This document shows, in pieces, positions 24,517 to 33,805 of a stretch of DNA of 64,000 bases. A model generated the notes under the pieces. The model was not told the DNA's origin. It did not search any database and was given only the letters and a program-made list of their open reading frames with translations. The translations under genes and the position numbers were made by a program. The DNA lies in NCBI GenBank assembly GCA_964495385.1, contig CAZBVO010000004.1:23428-87427 (forward strand). Direction: 5' to 3'. This DNA is from CAG-1138 sp964495385. GTDB taxonomy: Bacteria; Bacillota; Clostridia; Christensenellales; CAG-917. Within the stretch, counting starts at the first letter, position 1. Each line of letters begins with the position of its first letter.

Positions 24517-27500
24517 TTGAATACTTCAACTTTAAAACGTTTAAGAATTTTGCTTGTGGCAACGGTGGTGCTTGTTGCCGTGGCTGTGGGAAGTTCGGTC
24601 GTTCCGTTTGTTTCGGGATCGACGGATACGGCCCGTGCCGATACGGCAAACAAACTCTGGAGCGAAGTTATCGAGGAAAAACTCGACAGCGGCTATTCCG
24701 GCAAAACCATTTGGCCGTCGCTTTACACTGCAAAGGGAACCGAAGAGGATCCGTACGTCATAACCACTGCCGAGCAGTTGGCGTTTTTTGCGTACGTCGT
24801 AAACAACAGCAAAATGAATACGGCTGTGGTCGACGATGCCAAATTGAATTTTGTGTACGTTGCGGACGATCCGGACGGCATAAACGACAACGGCTACAAA
24901 ATCGGCAACTTCAGCTTTGCCGGCAAAACCGTTTGTCTGAGGGCGGACATCGACATAAGCGCATACTATTGGGTGCGCATCGGCTATCAATATTATGCCG
25001 AAAAGGACAACGCAAGCACTCCTCAGTCTTCTGCGGACGAGGGCGCAACGGGCAGCAGCGACAGCAATAAAACCAGCCGTCCGTTCCTCGGTACTTTTAC
25101 GGGTGCTAAGTACGACGGCGACGATTTGGTCGGAATATACACCATTTCCGGCCTTACCATAGACGAAACTCAGGAAGCTTACAAAACGGTTTCGGAAGCA
25201 GGCCAAGTCGTTTCGACGGGTTTGTTCGGATACGTCGGCGCACGTTATGACGCCGCCTACTACGACGAACTTGCCTCGGACGAGGAAGTCGCCACCAAAT
25301 ACAACGAAAAGAACTCCGAAAACCAATACCGAAACAAAACCGTTATCGCAGGTACGGTAAGCAACGTCAGAATTTCGGACGCAAAAATCAACGTTCGCTA
25401 CAGTGCGTACGTGGGTATAGTCGCAGGCGTCAACGCAGGCATCATTTCCGACTGCTACACTTACGGCAGCATAAGCGGCAACAGCTTTTTGAATTCGCCT
25501 GCAATGGGCCCTTATTTCGGCGGTATCGCAGGTTACGTCAGAAACGGTGACATAATTCAATGCTCCAACCACGCAACGGTCGACGCAAACCAATACGTTG
25601 TCGGCGGCATCGTCGGCAGGGCGAGCGTGGACACTATCGGTATGGAACCGTTCTCAGGCGTGAGAAACGCAAGCATCATCGGATGCACCAACCTCGGCGA
25701 CGTGACGGGCGGCATCTCGGTGGGCGGCATCGTAGGCCACTCCACGGGTATGGTCAACAGCGCAAACAAAGGGCAGTACGTCATCAGTTCGTGCCGTAAC
25801 GAAGGCAAAGTTTTGCACTCGGGCAAAACTTACAATGCCACCTCGGCCGCAGGCGGCCTTGTGGGCTACTTGCAATCGGGCGTCGTGACGGGATGCTACG
25901 CTTATTATCCTTCTCGCACCGAGGCAGGCGTCGTGCTGGCTTCGGATACGACTTCAAAATCAATCCCTATCGGCGGATTGGCGGGCATTGCAAACGGTAC
26001 CGTCAACGCAAGCTATGCGTACGTTAACGTTGCAAACGACGTGTCTACTTCGGCAGGCGCATTGTTCGGCAGTGCAGTCATAAACGAACCGAAATACGAC
26101 TCCTATTATATCGTTGACGAATACACCTCCTCGTACGCCGACAAATATTTGCCGGGCAAAGAAGATACGGCCGTCGGAACCAAAGGTTACCGAAAAATGT
26201 CGCTTGCGGACGTTACGGGAAACACTTCCGACGTCATCGCATCCGCATTCTCCGGCTGGAGCAACATCGAAAGTCCTCTGATGCCGAGCGATAAAAACTG
26301 GGTGTTCACGGCAGGCAATTTGCCTTCGCTTTCGATAAGGACGCTGAAAATCCGTTACGAAAACGTCAGCAACACCAAGTACGTTTACGACGGACTCAAC
26401 AAAGAAATCACCGTCGAGTTTTATCCTGCCGCCACCGAGTACGTTAGCGGCGAAAACTACGATTACGCTTACAACATCAAAGTTTTTTCGGGCAACAAAG
26501 TCATCCCTGACGGTTCGGGTTACTCAAACCTCGTCGAGGGAGGGAACATCGACGCAAAAGTCTCGGACGGCAAAATCACCTTGCCTATTAAGGACGCAGG
26601 CGAATATCTTATCGTCGTCCGAGTGGTAAGCGACGATTTGAAAGGCTATTTCTACGGCGAGTTCGACTACACCGTGGCAAAGAAAGAACTTAAGGTTTTC
26701 ATCGATTCCAAATCCGCTGTTTACGGCGAATCCAAGGATGCTTTTAACGATTTTACCGTCGACGGACTTGTCTCGGGCGACGTTTGTGGCGGCACTATAA
26801 CCAGAGCCGACGGCAAAAACGCAGGCGTTTACAGCTACAATCTGTCAACCGTCACCGTAAAGGATTCAAACGGAAACGACTCGGAAAACTACAATTTGGT
26901 TTTGCAAAAAGTTAACGGCAAAACTCCTGTTTACACCATAAACAAAAAAGAGGTTAAAATCACCGATATAACTTCGTTGACCATGCCTTACGGTCATCGC
27001 AGTGCCAACTACTTTGCCGATCAGGCGCATGCTCAAGCGGTTGCGTCGGTGCAGAGCGGCGTTATAACGGGCGACACGGTAAACATCAAGGAATTGCGCT
27101 TTACCGATGCCGAATCCGCCGTTTTGGATGCGGCCACCTACGAGGGCCGACTGCACTTGTCCGAAGTTGTTTTGACCAACTCAAACTACTACGTCAACGT
27201 TTCTTCGGCAAAGGCCATCGACCTTATTGTTTCCAAGGTGCAATTGCAGATAGCCTCTACCGCCGCCGAACGCACGTACAACAAGCCTTACGGCACCGAT
27301 TACGTTTCGTTCGAGAACTACGGCTACAGCGTTACCACGCAAGATAACGAAGTTATCCCTGAAAGCACGGCGCGCCTGTTGGGCATAACGTTCGTGTCGG
27401 AAGGTGCGGCAAAAACCGCTGCATACGATCAAAAATATCCTGTTTACGTTGCGGGAATTCAAAATCAAAACTATACGGTTTCGACCGAGGAAGTTGTCGG

Positions 27501-30345
27501 TTACATATTCGTCAAAGCTCCTCCTACGATAAGCTTGCGCGACGACGCTGCCATCGAAATCGCAACCAAGTATTACGACGGAACCAATTCGGCTCAGCTT
27601 TCCGACGGCTTTACCTTGCAAAGCGGAATGTTCGAAAATTGGGACGGCAGCATTATGACTGTTTTGCCGCAGGCGGAATTTTTCTTCCAAAGTGCAAACG
27701 TGGGCGAGAATATTTCTGTTGACGTGGTGTTCACCGTTCCGGAGGGCAGCCCGTACGGCATGCTTAAAACAAAATATACCGCCGTTGCAAAGGCCGACAT
27801 CGCAAAGAGGGAAGTTACCGTAAACGTAGCCGATTGCTCAGTTGTTTACGGAACCTGGAACGTCGAAACGGGCGCGTATGCGATACCTTACGTGCTTGAT
27901 TATACCTTCGCAGGGGACGGCTTGACCGCAGAGTCGAGCGCAAAACTGGGGAGAGAATTGGATGCGGTTCTTCTTTCCGGACACACTTTAAGCATCACCG
28001 AAGGTGCAAAATATGCCGGCGAATACAAAGTGTCCGGCGACGTAAACTTCGATGAAGCGTCGCTTTCAAACTTCTTCCTGAAGCGCGGCAAAACCGTCAT
28101 CGAGGGCAGGGATGACGCGGATTCGGCGACGGTTACCGTATCGAAACGTACGGTAAGCATTCCGTCCGACTTCCTCACGTCCTCGTCCAAAGAATATGAC
28201 GGCACCACCGCTATCGCCATCAAGGTGAACGGCGAAACCAAGGTCGCCGGCGAAAATTGCTATTTTGTGCACTCGACGGGCGTTCTGGCCGAAGATTCTT
28301 CCGACCACGGCGATGCAACCGGACTTTATTTCGTTTTTGCTTCCGAGTTCACCAGCCCTAACGTAGGACAGGCGGCGGCAAAGGTTAAGTTGACGCTTAT
28401 GGGACAAAACAAATCGTCCTATGCTTTCGAAAACGGTTCGGACGTGTACGAGCTTACCATTCAGGGCGTTGAAATCACCCCGAGAAAGTTGACCTTGACT
28501 TACACCAAACGTATGTTCGAGGCGGAATTCGGCACAAACGTTTTGTCGGTTTTGGAATACGACCTCGTGGGCATTGACGGCCTCGAAGCCGAAAGAGCGG
28601 AAATCAACGCCGCCTTGAACTTCGGCGTCGAAGGGCACGAAAGCGGCGAAAAACTGCTTCCGGGGCTGTACAACGTAACCTTCAGTCAAAATGCAAGCCT
28701 CAAAAATTACGTAGTTACTATCGACGAAGGCAAAGAAGCTCAAATCAAAGTGGTTACGGCGGTTGTGGGCAACTTGACTTTTGAATCGTCGACGTACGAA
28801 TTCGTTTACGGCAACAAGGTGGACTATCCGTCGCCGATGCTTTCGAAAGGCGGCTCGCTGGGCGTCGTGGACAATTCGAAGATGTCCGTTTCGTTGGAAC
28901 TTAAACAGGGTGGCAACACCGTTTCGATGACCGGCACGCTTAATGCCGGCGAATACGTTCTCGTGTGCTCGGCAACGGCAAAAGAAGGCTATTCCTTCAC
29001 GGGCGGCAGCAAAACCACCACTGCCGAGTGCCGTATCAAAATCGCCAAAAAAGACGTTTACGTTTCCGCACCTAATTTGACTACGGTGCAGGGTAAACCT
29101 GTGGAACTTGACGACGTCGAACTTTCCGACCTCGTTTACTGGACGGTTGAAGACGGCGCTCCTTGCCGTATCGAATACTCTAAACTCGGCGAAGTGGGCG
29201 GAACGTTTAAGTTGGCCTCCACAAATGCCGCCGCAGACAGGGCCGGAAGCTTCAACATCACTTTCGTTTCGAGCGATTTCAACCTCAGAAGCACCAACTA
29301 CAAATTTACGGCAATCACTGCCGAAACCGTCGGATTCGGTTCGGATTACGTGGGCAAACTTACCGTAGGCGTCAACGATTTCACCATAGTCGAGGACGAC
29401 GAAACGGGCATTAAAGTCAGCGATTTCAACGATAACTCGACGGGCGAACTGGAAATGACCATATCAAAAGTGACCGACCTTACGGCGTTGAAGGCTCAGC
29501 TTACGTCCAAACAAACCGTGGTTGCAAGCTTTGAAATTTACGTCGAAAAGGACGGCGAAGAATATACCTGCAAAAATGCGTTTACGGTCAGAATTCCTGT
29601 GCCGACCGCTTACGTGGACGGCGAACGTTACGAAATAGACGTAAAAGTTTTGGGCGACGACGGAACCATCGTGGACACCAAGGGCATCATTCTCGAATCG
29701 GACGATGGCGGATATTATGCAAAATTGACAATCAAAAACAACGGCAGCTACGTTCTTATCGTAAAGGAACTGGAGGCTCCTCGTCAAGGCAACGAAAACC
29801 TTGTCAAAATGCTTATTGCCGCCGGTGCCGTGCTTATCTTGATCGCAACCGTCGTTACGATAGTGCTTATCAAACGTTCGCAAAAGGCGCAAAAGGATTC
29901 GGAAGTTTTGGCTCAGAATGCGGTGGAAAGCGTCAGAGACACAAGGGTTACAACCCCTGAAGATGCCGCAATCAGAGAAGCGCTCAAATACAAAAACGCC
30001 GAAAATCCTATGGCTCCGCAACCTTCGGCAAACGTTCCTTTGCAACAACCGTCGCCACAAGCGGCCGTGCAACAAAACGTTCGTCCGCAAGTGCAACCTC
30101 AGGCTCAACAAAGGCCGACTGCTCAGCCGCAAATGCAACCTCAGGCTCAGCAAAGGCCGACGGCTCAGCCGACTGCGCAACCGAGACCGCAACAAGCTCG
30201 TCCGACCGCTCAACAGCCGATGCAACAAAGGCCGCAGGCCCGTCCTCAGCAAATGCCTCAGGCACCTCAAAAGATGACTGCGGAACAGCGCGCGGAAATG
30301 ATTCGTCGAGCAAGCGGAAACGGCGATCAGAACGGTAAAAAATAA
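24517..30345 (+). CDS. giant surface protein with GLUG-like and MBG/YDG-like repeats, membrane anchor and Pro/Gln-rich tail
   Basis: At 1942 residues this is the largest gene here. An N-terminal signal peptide (about 1-45) is followed by several GLUG-like beta-helix units (about 290-520; GGIAGYV, GGIVGRA, GGIVGHS, GGLVGYL). About ten beta-sandwich modules of the MBG/YDG type then run from about 610 to 1670, each marked by a strand pair and a YG or YDG turn (SAVYGES, TKYYDGTN, KEYDGTT, EFVYGNK). One membrane helix (about 1764-1788) precedes a positively charged stop-transfer segment and a Pro/Gln-rich cytoplasmic tail (about 1830-1925). No LPXTG motif is present. The TTG start is chosen because GAGGGGG lies 5 bases upstream and it opens the signal peptide. 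Adhesion or matrix formation is inferred from architecture. Confidence 0.85.
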   Translation: MNTSTLKRLRILLVATVVLVAVAVGSSVVPFVSGSTDTARADTANKLWSEVIEEKLDSGYSGKTIWPSLYTAKGTEEDPYVITTAEQLAFFAYVVNNSKMNTAVVDDAKLNFVYVADDPDGINDNGYKIGNFSFAGKTVCLRADIDISAYYWVRIGYQYYAEKDNASTPQSSADEGATGSSDSNKTSRPFLGTFTGAKYDGDDLVGIYTISGLTIDETQEAYKTVSEAGQVVSTGLFGYVGARYDAAYYDELASDEEVATKYNEKNSENQYRNKTVIAGTVSNVRISDAKINVRYSAYVGIVAGVNAGIISDCYTYGSISGNSFLNSPAMGPYFGGIAGYVRNGDIIQCSNHATVDANQYVVGGIVGRASVDTIGMEPFSGVRNASIIGCTNLGDVTGGISVGGIVGHSTGMVNSANKGQYVISSCRNEGKVLHSGKTYNATSAAGGLVGYLQSGVVTGCYAYYPSRTEAGVVLASDTTSKSIPIGGLAGIANGTVNASYAYVNVANDVSTSAGALFGSAVINEPKYDSYYIVDEYTSSYADKYLPGKEDTAVGTKGYRKMSLADVTGNTSDVIASAFSGWSNIESPLMPSDKNWVFTAGNLPSLSIRTLKIRYENVSNTKYVYDGLNKEITVEFYPAATEYVSGENYDYAYNIKVFSGNKVIPDGSGYSNLVEGGNIDAKVSDGKITLPIKDAGEYLIVVRVVSDDLKGYFYGEFDYTVAKKELKVFIDSKSAVYGESKDAFNDFTVDGLVSGDVCGGTITRADGKNAGVYSYNLSTVTVKDSNGNDSENYNLVLQKVNGKTPVYTINKKEVKITDITSLTMPYGHRSANYFADQAHAQAVASVQSGVITGDTVNIKELRFTDAESAVLDAATYEGRLHLSEVVLTNSNYYVNVSSAKAIDLIVSKVQLQIASTAAERTYNKPYGTDYVSFENYGYSVTTQDNEVIPESTARLLGITFVSEGAAKTAAYDQKYPVYVAGIQNQNYTVSTEEVVGYIFVKAPPTISLRDDAAIEIATKYYDGTNSAQLSDGFTLQSGMFENWDGSIMTVLPQAEFFFQSANVGENISVDVVFTVPEGSPYGMLKTKYTAVAKADIAKREVTVNVADCSVVYGTWNVETGAYAIPYVLDYTFAGDGLTAESSAKLGRELDAVLLSGHTLSITEGAKYAGEYKVSGDVNFDEASLSNFFLKRGKTVIEGRDDADSATVTVSKRTVSIPSDFLTSSSKEYDGTTAIAIKVNGETKVAGENCYFVHSTGVLAEDSSDHGDATGLYFVFASEFTSPNVGQAAAKVKLTLMGQNKSSYAFENGSDVYELTIQGVEITPRKLTLTYTKRMFEAEFGTNVLSVLEYDLVGIDGLEAERAEINAALNFGVEGHESGEKLLPGLYNVTFSQNASLKNYVVTIDEGKEAQIKVVTAVVGNLTFESSTYEFVYGNKVDYPSPMLSKGGSLGVVDNSKMSVSLELKQGGNTVSMTGTLNAGEYVLVCSATAKEGYSFTGGSKTTTAECRIKIAKKDVYVSAPNLTTVQGKPVELDDVELSDLVYWTVEDGAPCRIEYSKLGEVGGTFKLASTNAAADRAGSFNITFVSSDFNLRSTNYKFTAITAETVGFGSDYVGKLTVGVNDFTIVEDDETGIKVSDFNDNSTGELEMTISKVTDLTALKAQLTSKQTVVASFEIYVEKDGEEYTCKNAFTVRIPVPTAYVDGERYEIDVKVLGDDGTIVDTKGIILESDDGGYYAKLTIKNNGSYVLIVKELEAPRQGNENLVKMLIAAGAVLILIATVVTIVLIKRSQKAQKDSEVLAQNAVESVRDTRVTTPEDAAIREALKYKNAENPMAPQPSANVPLQQPSPQAAVQQNVRPQVQPQAQQRPTAQPQMQPQAQQRPTAQPTAQPRPQQARPTAQQPMQQRPQARPQQMPQAPQKMTAEQRAEMIRRASGNGDQNGKK
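30094..30171 (+). repeat. 42-bp tandem repeat in the Pro/Gln tail
   Basis: Two copies start at 30094 and 30136 and differ at only a few silent third positions. Each encodes QPQAQQRPTAQP. Further diverged QARPTAQQP-type units follow to about 30260. Confidence 0.8.
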
Positions 30346-30357
30346 AAACATAACTTT

Positions 30358-30389
30358 CGGCGACGGATTTTAAAGGTCCGTCGCCGTTT
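30358..30389 (+). terminator. terminator-like hairpin after the surface protein gene
   Basis: CGGCGACGGA pairs perfectly with TCCGTCGCCG around a 9-base loop. Only three T follow directly, so termination may be incomplete. Confidence 0.65.
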
Positions 30390-30439
30390 GTATTAAGGTT
30401 ATATTAAGAATTGTATTGTATACTAATTTTTGTTGAATA

Positions 30440-30451
30440 ATTGTAGACAAT
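30440..30451. promoter_or_regulatory. palindrome ATTGTAGACAAT over the rpiB -35 region
   Basis: A perfect 12-bp inverted repeat (ATTGT, AG, ACAAT) covers the -35 hexamer of the rpiB promoter. Its position fits a repressor site; the regulator is unknown. Confidence 0.4.
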
Positions 30452-30472
30452 AATTGTTGTTTGAGGTATAAT
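30444..30472 (+). promoter_or_regulatory. sigma-A promoter of rpiB and probably the V-ATPase operon
   Basis: TAGACA at 30444-30449, 17-bp spacer, TATAAT at 30467-30472, 30 bases before the rpiB ATG. Confidence 0.75.
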
Positions 30473-30502
30473 ATCCTTAACAAATTTTAGGGGGAAATTG
30501 TC

Positions 30503-30952
30503 ATGAAAATTGCAATAGGAAACGATCACGGCGGCCTTAATTTGAAAGAAGCCGTTATAGAGGTATTGAAGGCGGAAGGTGCGGAGGTTTTGAATTTCGG
30601 AACCGACACTCCGGACAGCGTGGATTATCCCGATTATTCCGTGCAGGTTGCAGAAGCCGTGGCTTCGGGAGAGGCGGATGCCGGCGTTTTGCTGTGCGGA
30701 ACGGGCATAGGCATTTCCATTGCCGCAAACAAAGTTAAGGGCATCAGGTGTGCCGTTGTCGTCAACGAGTTTACCGCCGAGGCCACAAAAGAGCATAACA
30801 ACGCCAACATCATCGCTATGGGCGGACGTGTAATAAGCCCTGAAATGGCGGCAAAATGCACCAAAATTTGGCTTGAAACCAAGTTTGCAGGCGGCAGACA
30901 TCAAAACAGAATCGACAAAATTTCGAAAATAGAGGAAAAATATTTTAAATAA
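30503..30952 (+). CDS. rpiB: ribose-5-phosphate isomerase B
   Basis: Interconverts ribose 5-phosphate and ribulose 5-phosphate in the pentose phosphate pathway. The 149-residue protein has the LacAB/RpiB fold with NDHGG at residues 7-11, the catalytic cysteine in LLCGTGIG (about residue 72), EHNNANIIAMGGR (about 97) and a C-terminal FAGGRHQNRI. The Cys base distinguishes RpiB from allose-specific relatives less clearly, so related sugars remain possible. A TTAGGGGG site precedes the ATG. It lies upstream of the V-ATPase genes with only a small hairpin between. Confidence 0.93.
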   Translation: MKIAIGNDHGGLNLKEAVIEVLKAEGAEVLNFGTDTPDSVDYPDYSVQVAEAVASGEADAGVLLCGTGIGISIAANKVKGIRCAVVVNEFTAEATKEHNNANIIAMGGRVISPEMAAKCTKIWLETKFAGGRHQNRIDKISKIEEKYFK

Positions 30953-30967
30953 TCCGACGTTGTCGGA
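30953..30967 (+). other. small hairpin between rpiB and the V-ATPase operon
   Basis: TCCGAC, loop GTT, GTCGGA, with no T run. It probably does not terminate; it may stabilise the rpiB 3' end or adjust the ratio to the downstream genes. Confidence 0.5.
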
Positions 30968-30982
30968 CAATAGAGGTAACAA

Positions 30983-31312
30983 ATGGGTATTGAGGAAATC
31001 ATCCTTTCCATACACGAGGCCGAAATGAAGGCCGACGGCATCCTAAACGATGCGGCCGAGCAGGCCAAAAGCGTACGAATGGAGGCGGATAAGGAGACGG
31101 AACGAATTTTGAAGGAAATGTCCGAAAAGCAAAAAAGTTCCGCAAGGCTTATGGCTTCGAACGCCGAAGTCGCCGCTGCCGCAAAAGGCAACGAACGGCT
31201 CAACTTGGGCAGAAAAGAGGCTAAAAAAGTTTACGATGCCGCTATGACAAAGGTCGATGAGGCCGCAGAATATATCGTGAGGAGGTTTGCGGAAACTTAT
31301 GGCGATCGTTGA
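30983..31312 (+). CDS. ntpH: V-type ATPase subunit H (G-like peripheral stalk)
   Basis: A 109-residue, almost entirely coiled-coil protein (MGIEEIILSIHEAE, then heptads rich in Ala, Glu, Lys). Size, charge pattern and position before subunit I match the H/G stalk subunit, which pairs with subunit E to form the peripheral stalks. The sequence alone is low in specific motifs; the operon context carries the call. GAGGTAAC lies upstream. Its last 14 bases overlap ntpI. Confidence 0.8.
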   Translation: MGIEEIILSIHEAEMKADGILNDAAEQAKSVRMEADKETERILKEMSEKQKSSARLMASNAEVAAAAKGNERLNLGRKEAKKVYDAAMTKVDEAAEYIVRRFAETYGDR

Positions 31313-33305
31313 GATGAAACGTCTTCTTCTCGTCGGCCACAAGTCTGTGCGCGGTCAGTTGCTTACGGCTCTGCATAAAACGGGAGCGGTGGAAGTTTCC
31401 GTTACAAAGCCGTCCGAAAACACTCTTCCGGCAAAAGTCGACGACGCCATAAGGGAGGCCGACGTCAAACTCGGACGACTTCAGGCGGCGTTTGATTTTA
31501 TTAAGGAGCAAAAACGGACTGCCGAAAGAATGGGTAAGCACGGCGAACTCGATTACGAACCCGAGAAGAAACAGCTTTTTGTGCCGACTCCGAGGTTTTC
31601 GTTCGACGAGTTCGGGCTTATTGCCGCCGAAGAGAATTCCGTTATGCAATCGGTTGAGGAAATCGAAAAGCTGTCGGCTCGGTTCTCGGAGCTTGACGGC
31701 ATAACGGCAAAGCTTAAAACCGAGGCGGAGCAGGTTGAACTGTTCAGGCCCGTTCTTGCGCCGCTGTCGGCGTTTAAGGACACAAAACGGGTGTCGGTTA
31801 TGCTTGGCGGCTGTCCGTCGGATAAAGTGGCGGAAGTTGAGAAAATCGGGGAGCAAAACGAGTTCTTCTACGTTTACAGGCCCGATTGCTCCGGTCGAGT
31901 GGTGCCGATTGCGGTTTTGTGCTTAAAGGCGGACTCGCAAGCGGTGAACGTTAAACTTGCGGACTTGGGATTTGTGCGAAGCACCCTCTCGTTTGACAAA
32001 ACCGCCGAAGAAAAGGCGACCGAATATGCTGAACAAATCAAATCGGCAAATGACGAAAAACACAATATTATCTTAAAAACTGTCGAAATTTCGCAAAAAA
32101 TCGACAAAATGAGGCAGTTTTACGATTATGTTTTGATTGAAAAAGCAAAACTCGAGGCCGTAGAAGGCATGGCCGACACCAAAAAAGCGTTTATTTTGGA
32201 GGGTTGGCTTCCGGCAAGCGAGGAACAAAAGGTTTCCGAGGCGATAAACGCCGTTTCGGAAAATATCGTTTTTGAAATAAGAGATCCGATCGAGGGCGAA
32301 GTTATCCCGACCTTGGTCAAATCCAACCCGGTGGTAAGGCCGTACGAAAGCATAACCAACATGTACAGCGTGCCTGCCTACACCGACCTCGATCCGAACC
32401 CGACAATGGCGTTTTTCTACTTTTTGATGTTCGGCGTGATGATGGGCGATGCGGGTTACGGCATACTGCTTGCCGTTTTCGGCTACACCTTCTACCGACT
32501 CAAGAAGCCCGTTCCGGGCAAGGGAAACCTGTTTTTGATTGTGGCGATGGGCGGCATCTCGACGGTGATTTGGGGTGCGTTGTTCGGAAGCTGGTTCGGA
32601 CTGGACGTTTCGGGTACCTTCCTTGAAAAAATCAAGTGGTTCAGCCCTATGGACGATCCGATAACGATGCTTGTGCTGAGTTTGGGGCTGGGATTGTTCC
32701 AGTTGCTGTTCGGCATTTTGCTTAAAGGCGTTCAGCTTGCCAAGCAAAAAGCATGGCAGGGCGTTTTGGGCGAATCGGTCAGCTGGCTTATGGTTTTCGG
32801 CGGACTGGTCGTGTTCGTTTTAGGCTCGTTTATCGACGGGCTGTCGGCGGCGAAAAACGTGGGCATATATATGGCGATTATCGGCCTGGCGCTCATCATA
32901 ATTTTCGGCGGTTGGCAGAAAAAAGGCTTCGGCAGGGTTGTCGGCGGCGTACCGAAACTTTACGGTGCGGTCAACATTGTCAGCGACATATTAAGTTACA
33001 GCCGACTTTTCGGCCTCGGCCTGTCGGGTGCGGTCGTGGGATTGGTTGTAAACAAAATATGCGAAGTCATAATCGATCTGTTGACCTTCGGCGGCGTGCC
33101 TGTAGGAATAGTGGTGGCCGCTCCGATCTTTATTTTCGGACACGTTTTGAACATCGGCATAAGCGTTTTGGGCGCATACGTCCACGATTCACGATTGCAA
33201 TATATCGAATATTTCGGCAAATTTTACGAGGGTTCGGGACATCAGTTCCTGCCGCTCGGACACAACACAAAATACACTTACATCCAACTTCAGGAGGACA
33301 AATAA
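31299..33305 (+). CDS. ntpI: V-type ATPase subunit I (a-subunit)
   Basis: The stator subunit that forms the two ion half-channels beside the c ring. In 668 residues a cytoplasmic half (about 1-340, with coiled coils) is followed by a membrane half with seven or eight helices. The essential arginine region is in LSYSRLFGLGLSGAV (about residue 565), and GHVLNIGISVLGAYVHDSRLQYIEYFGKFYEG-type sequence closes the protein. The ATG at 31299 gives MAIVEMKRL, the usual start in Clostridia, with GAGGAGG upstream; the open frame extends to 31287. It overlaps ntpH by 14 bases. Confidence 0.95.
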   Translation: MAIVEMKRLLLVGHKSVRGQLLTALHKTGAVEVSVTKPSENTLPAKVDDAIREADVKLGRLQAAFDFIKEQKRTAERMGKHGELDYEPEKKQLFVPTPRFSFDEFGLIAAEENSVMQSVEEIEKLSARFSELDGITAKLKTEAEQVELFRPVLAPLSAFKDTKRVSVMLGGCPSDKVAEVEKIGEQNEFFYVYRPDCSGRVVPIAVLCLKADSQAVNVKLADLGFVRSTLSFDKTAEEKATEYAEQIKSANDEKHNIILKTVEISQKIDKMRQFYDYVLIEKAKLEAVEGMADTKKAFILEGWLPASEEQKVSEAINAVSENIVFEIRDPIEGEVIPTLVKSNPVVRPYESITNMYSVPAYTDLDPNPTMAFFYFLMFGVMMGDAGYGILLAVFGYTFYRLKKPVPGKGNLFLIVAMGGISTVIWGALFGSWFGLDVSGTFLEKIKWFSPMDDPITMLVLSLGLGLFQLLFGILLKGVQLAKQKAWQGVLGESVSWLMVFGGLVVFVLGSFIDGLSAAKNVGIYMAIIGLALIIIFGGWQKKGFGRVVGGVPKLYGAVNIVSDILSYSRLFGLGLSGAVVGLVVNKICEVIIDLLTFGGVPVGIVVAAPIFIFGHVLNIGISVLGAYVHDSRLQYIEYFGKFYEGSGHQFLPLGHNTKYTYIQLQEDK

Positions 33306-33306
33306 C

Positions 33307-33792
33307 ATGAGTTTAGGAACAGTTTTGGCAATAATCGGCGCAGCTTGCGCATCAATCTTTGCGGGCCTCGGCAGCGTTTTCGGAGTCAGCATGGCAGGTA
33401 GAGCCGCAGCAGGCGTTACGGCAGAAGATCCGGACAAGTTTTCAAAGTGCCTTATTTTGCAGCTTTTGCCGGGTACGCAGGGCATTTACGGCTTGTTGGT
33501 TGCATTTTTGGTGTTCTTGAAAATCGGATTGTTCAGCGGTATGCAGGCTTTGACCACCGAATGCGGTTTGGGCATTTTGGTGAGCTGTTTGCCAATTGCC
33601 GTTGTCGGTTTTATCAGCGCAATTTATCAGGCGAAAGTTGCCGTTTCGGGCATCGCAGTGGTTGCTAAGCGTCCGGAAGAAAGCGGTAAGGCAATCATTT
33701 TGGCGGTTATGGTTGAAACCTATGCTATTTTGGCATTGCTTATCAGCTTCCTCGGCGTATTCATTCCGGAACTGTCCGTGATCGCCGCATAA
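33307..33792 (+). CDS. ntpK: V-type ATPase subunit K (16-kDa proteolipid)
   Basis: The rotor-ring subunit: 161 residues, four membrane helices (a tandem hairpin), with the single ion-carrying Glu137 in MVETYAIL. The residues known to bind Na+ in Enterococcus hirae NtpK are all present at matching places: Leu54, Thr57 and Gln58 in LPGTQG, Tyr61, Gln108 in YQAKV, and Glu137. Na+ transport is therefore inferred. AGGAGG at the end of ntpI serves as ribosome site. Confidence 0.95.
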   Translation: MSLGTVLAIIGAACASIFAGLGSVFGVSMAGRAAAGVTAEDPDKFSKCLILQLLPGTQGIYGLLVAFLVFLKIGLFSGMQALTTECGLGILVSCLPIAVVGFISAIYQAKVAVSGIAVVAKRPEESGKAIILAVMVETYAILALLISFLGVFIPELSVIAA

Positions 33793-33805
33793 AACAGAGG
33801 TCAAA

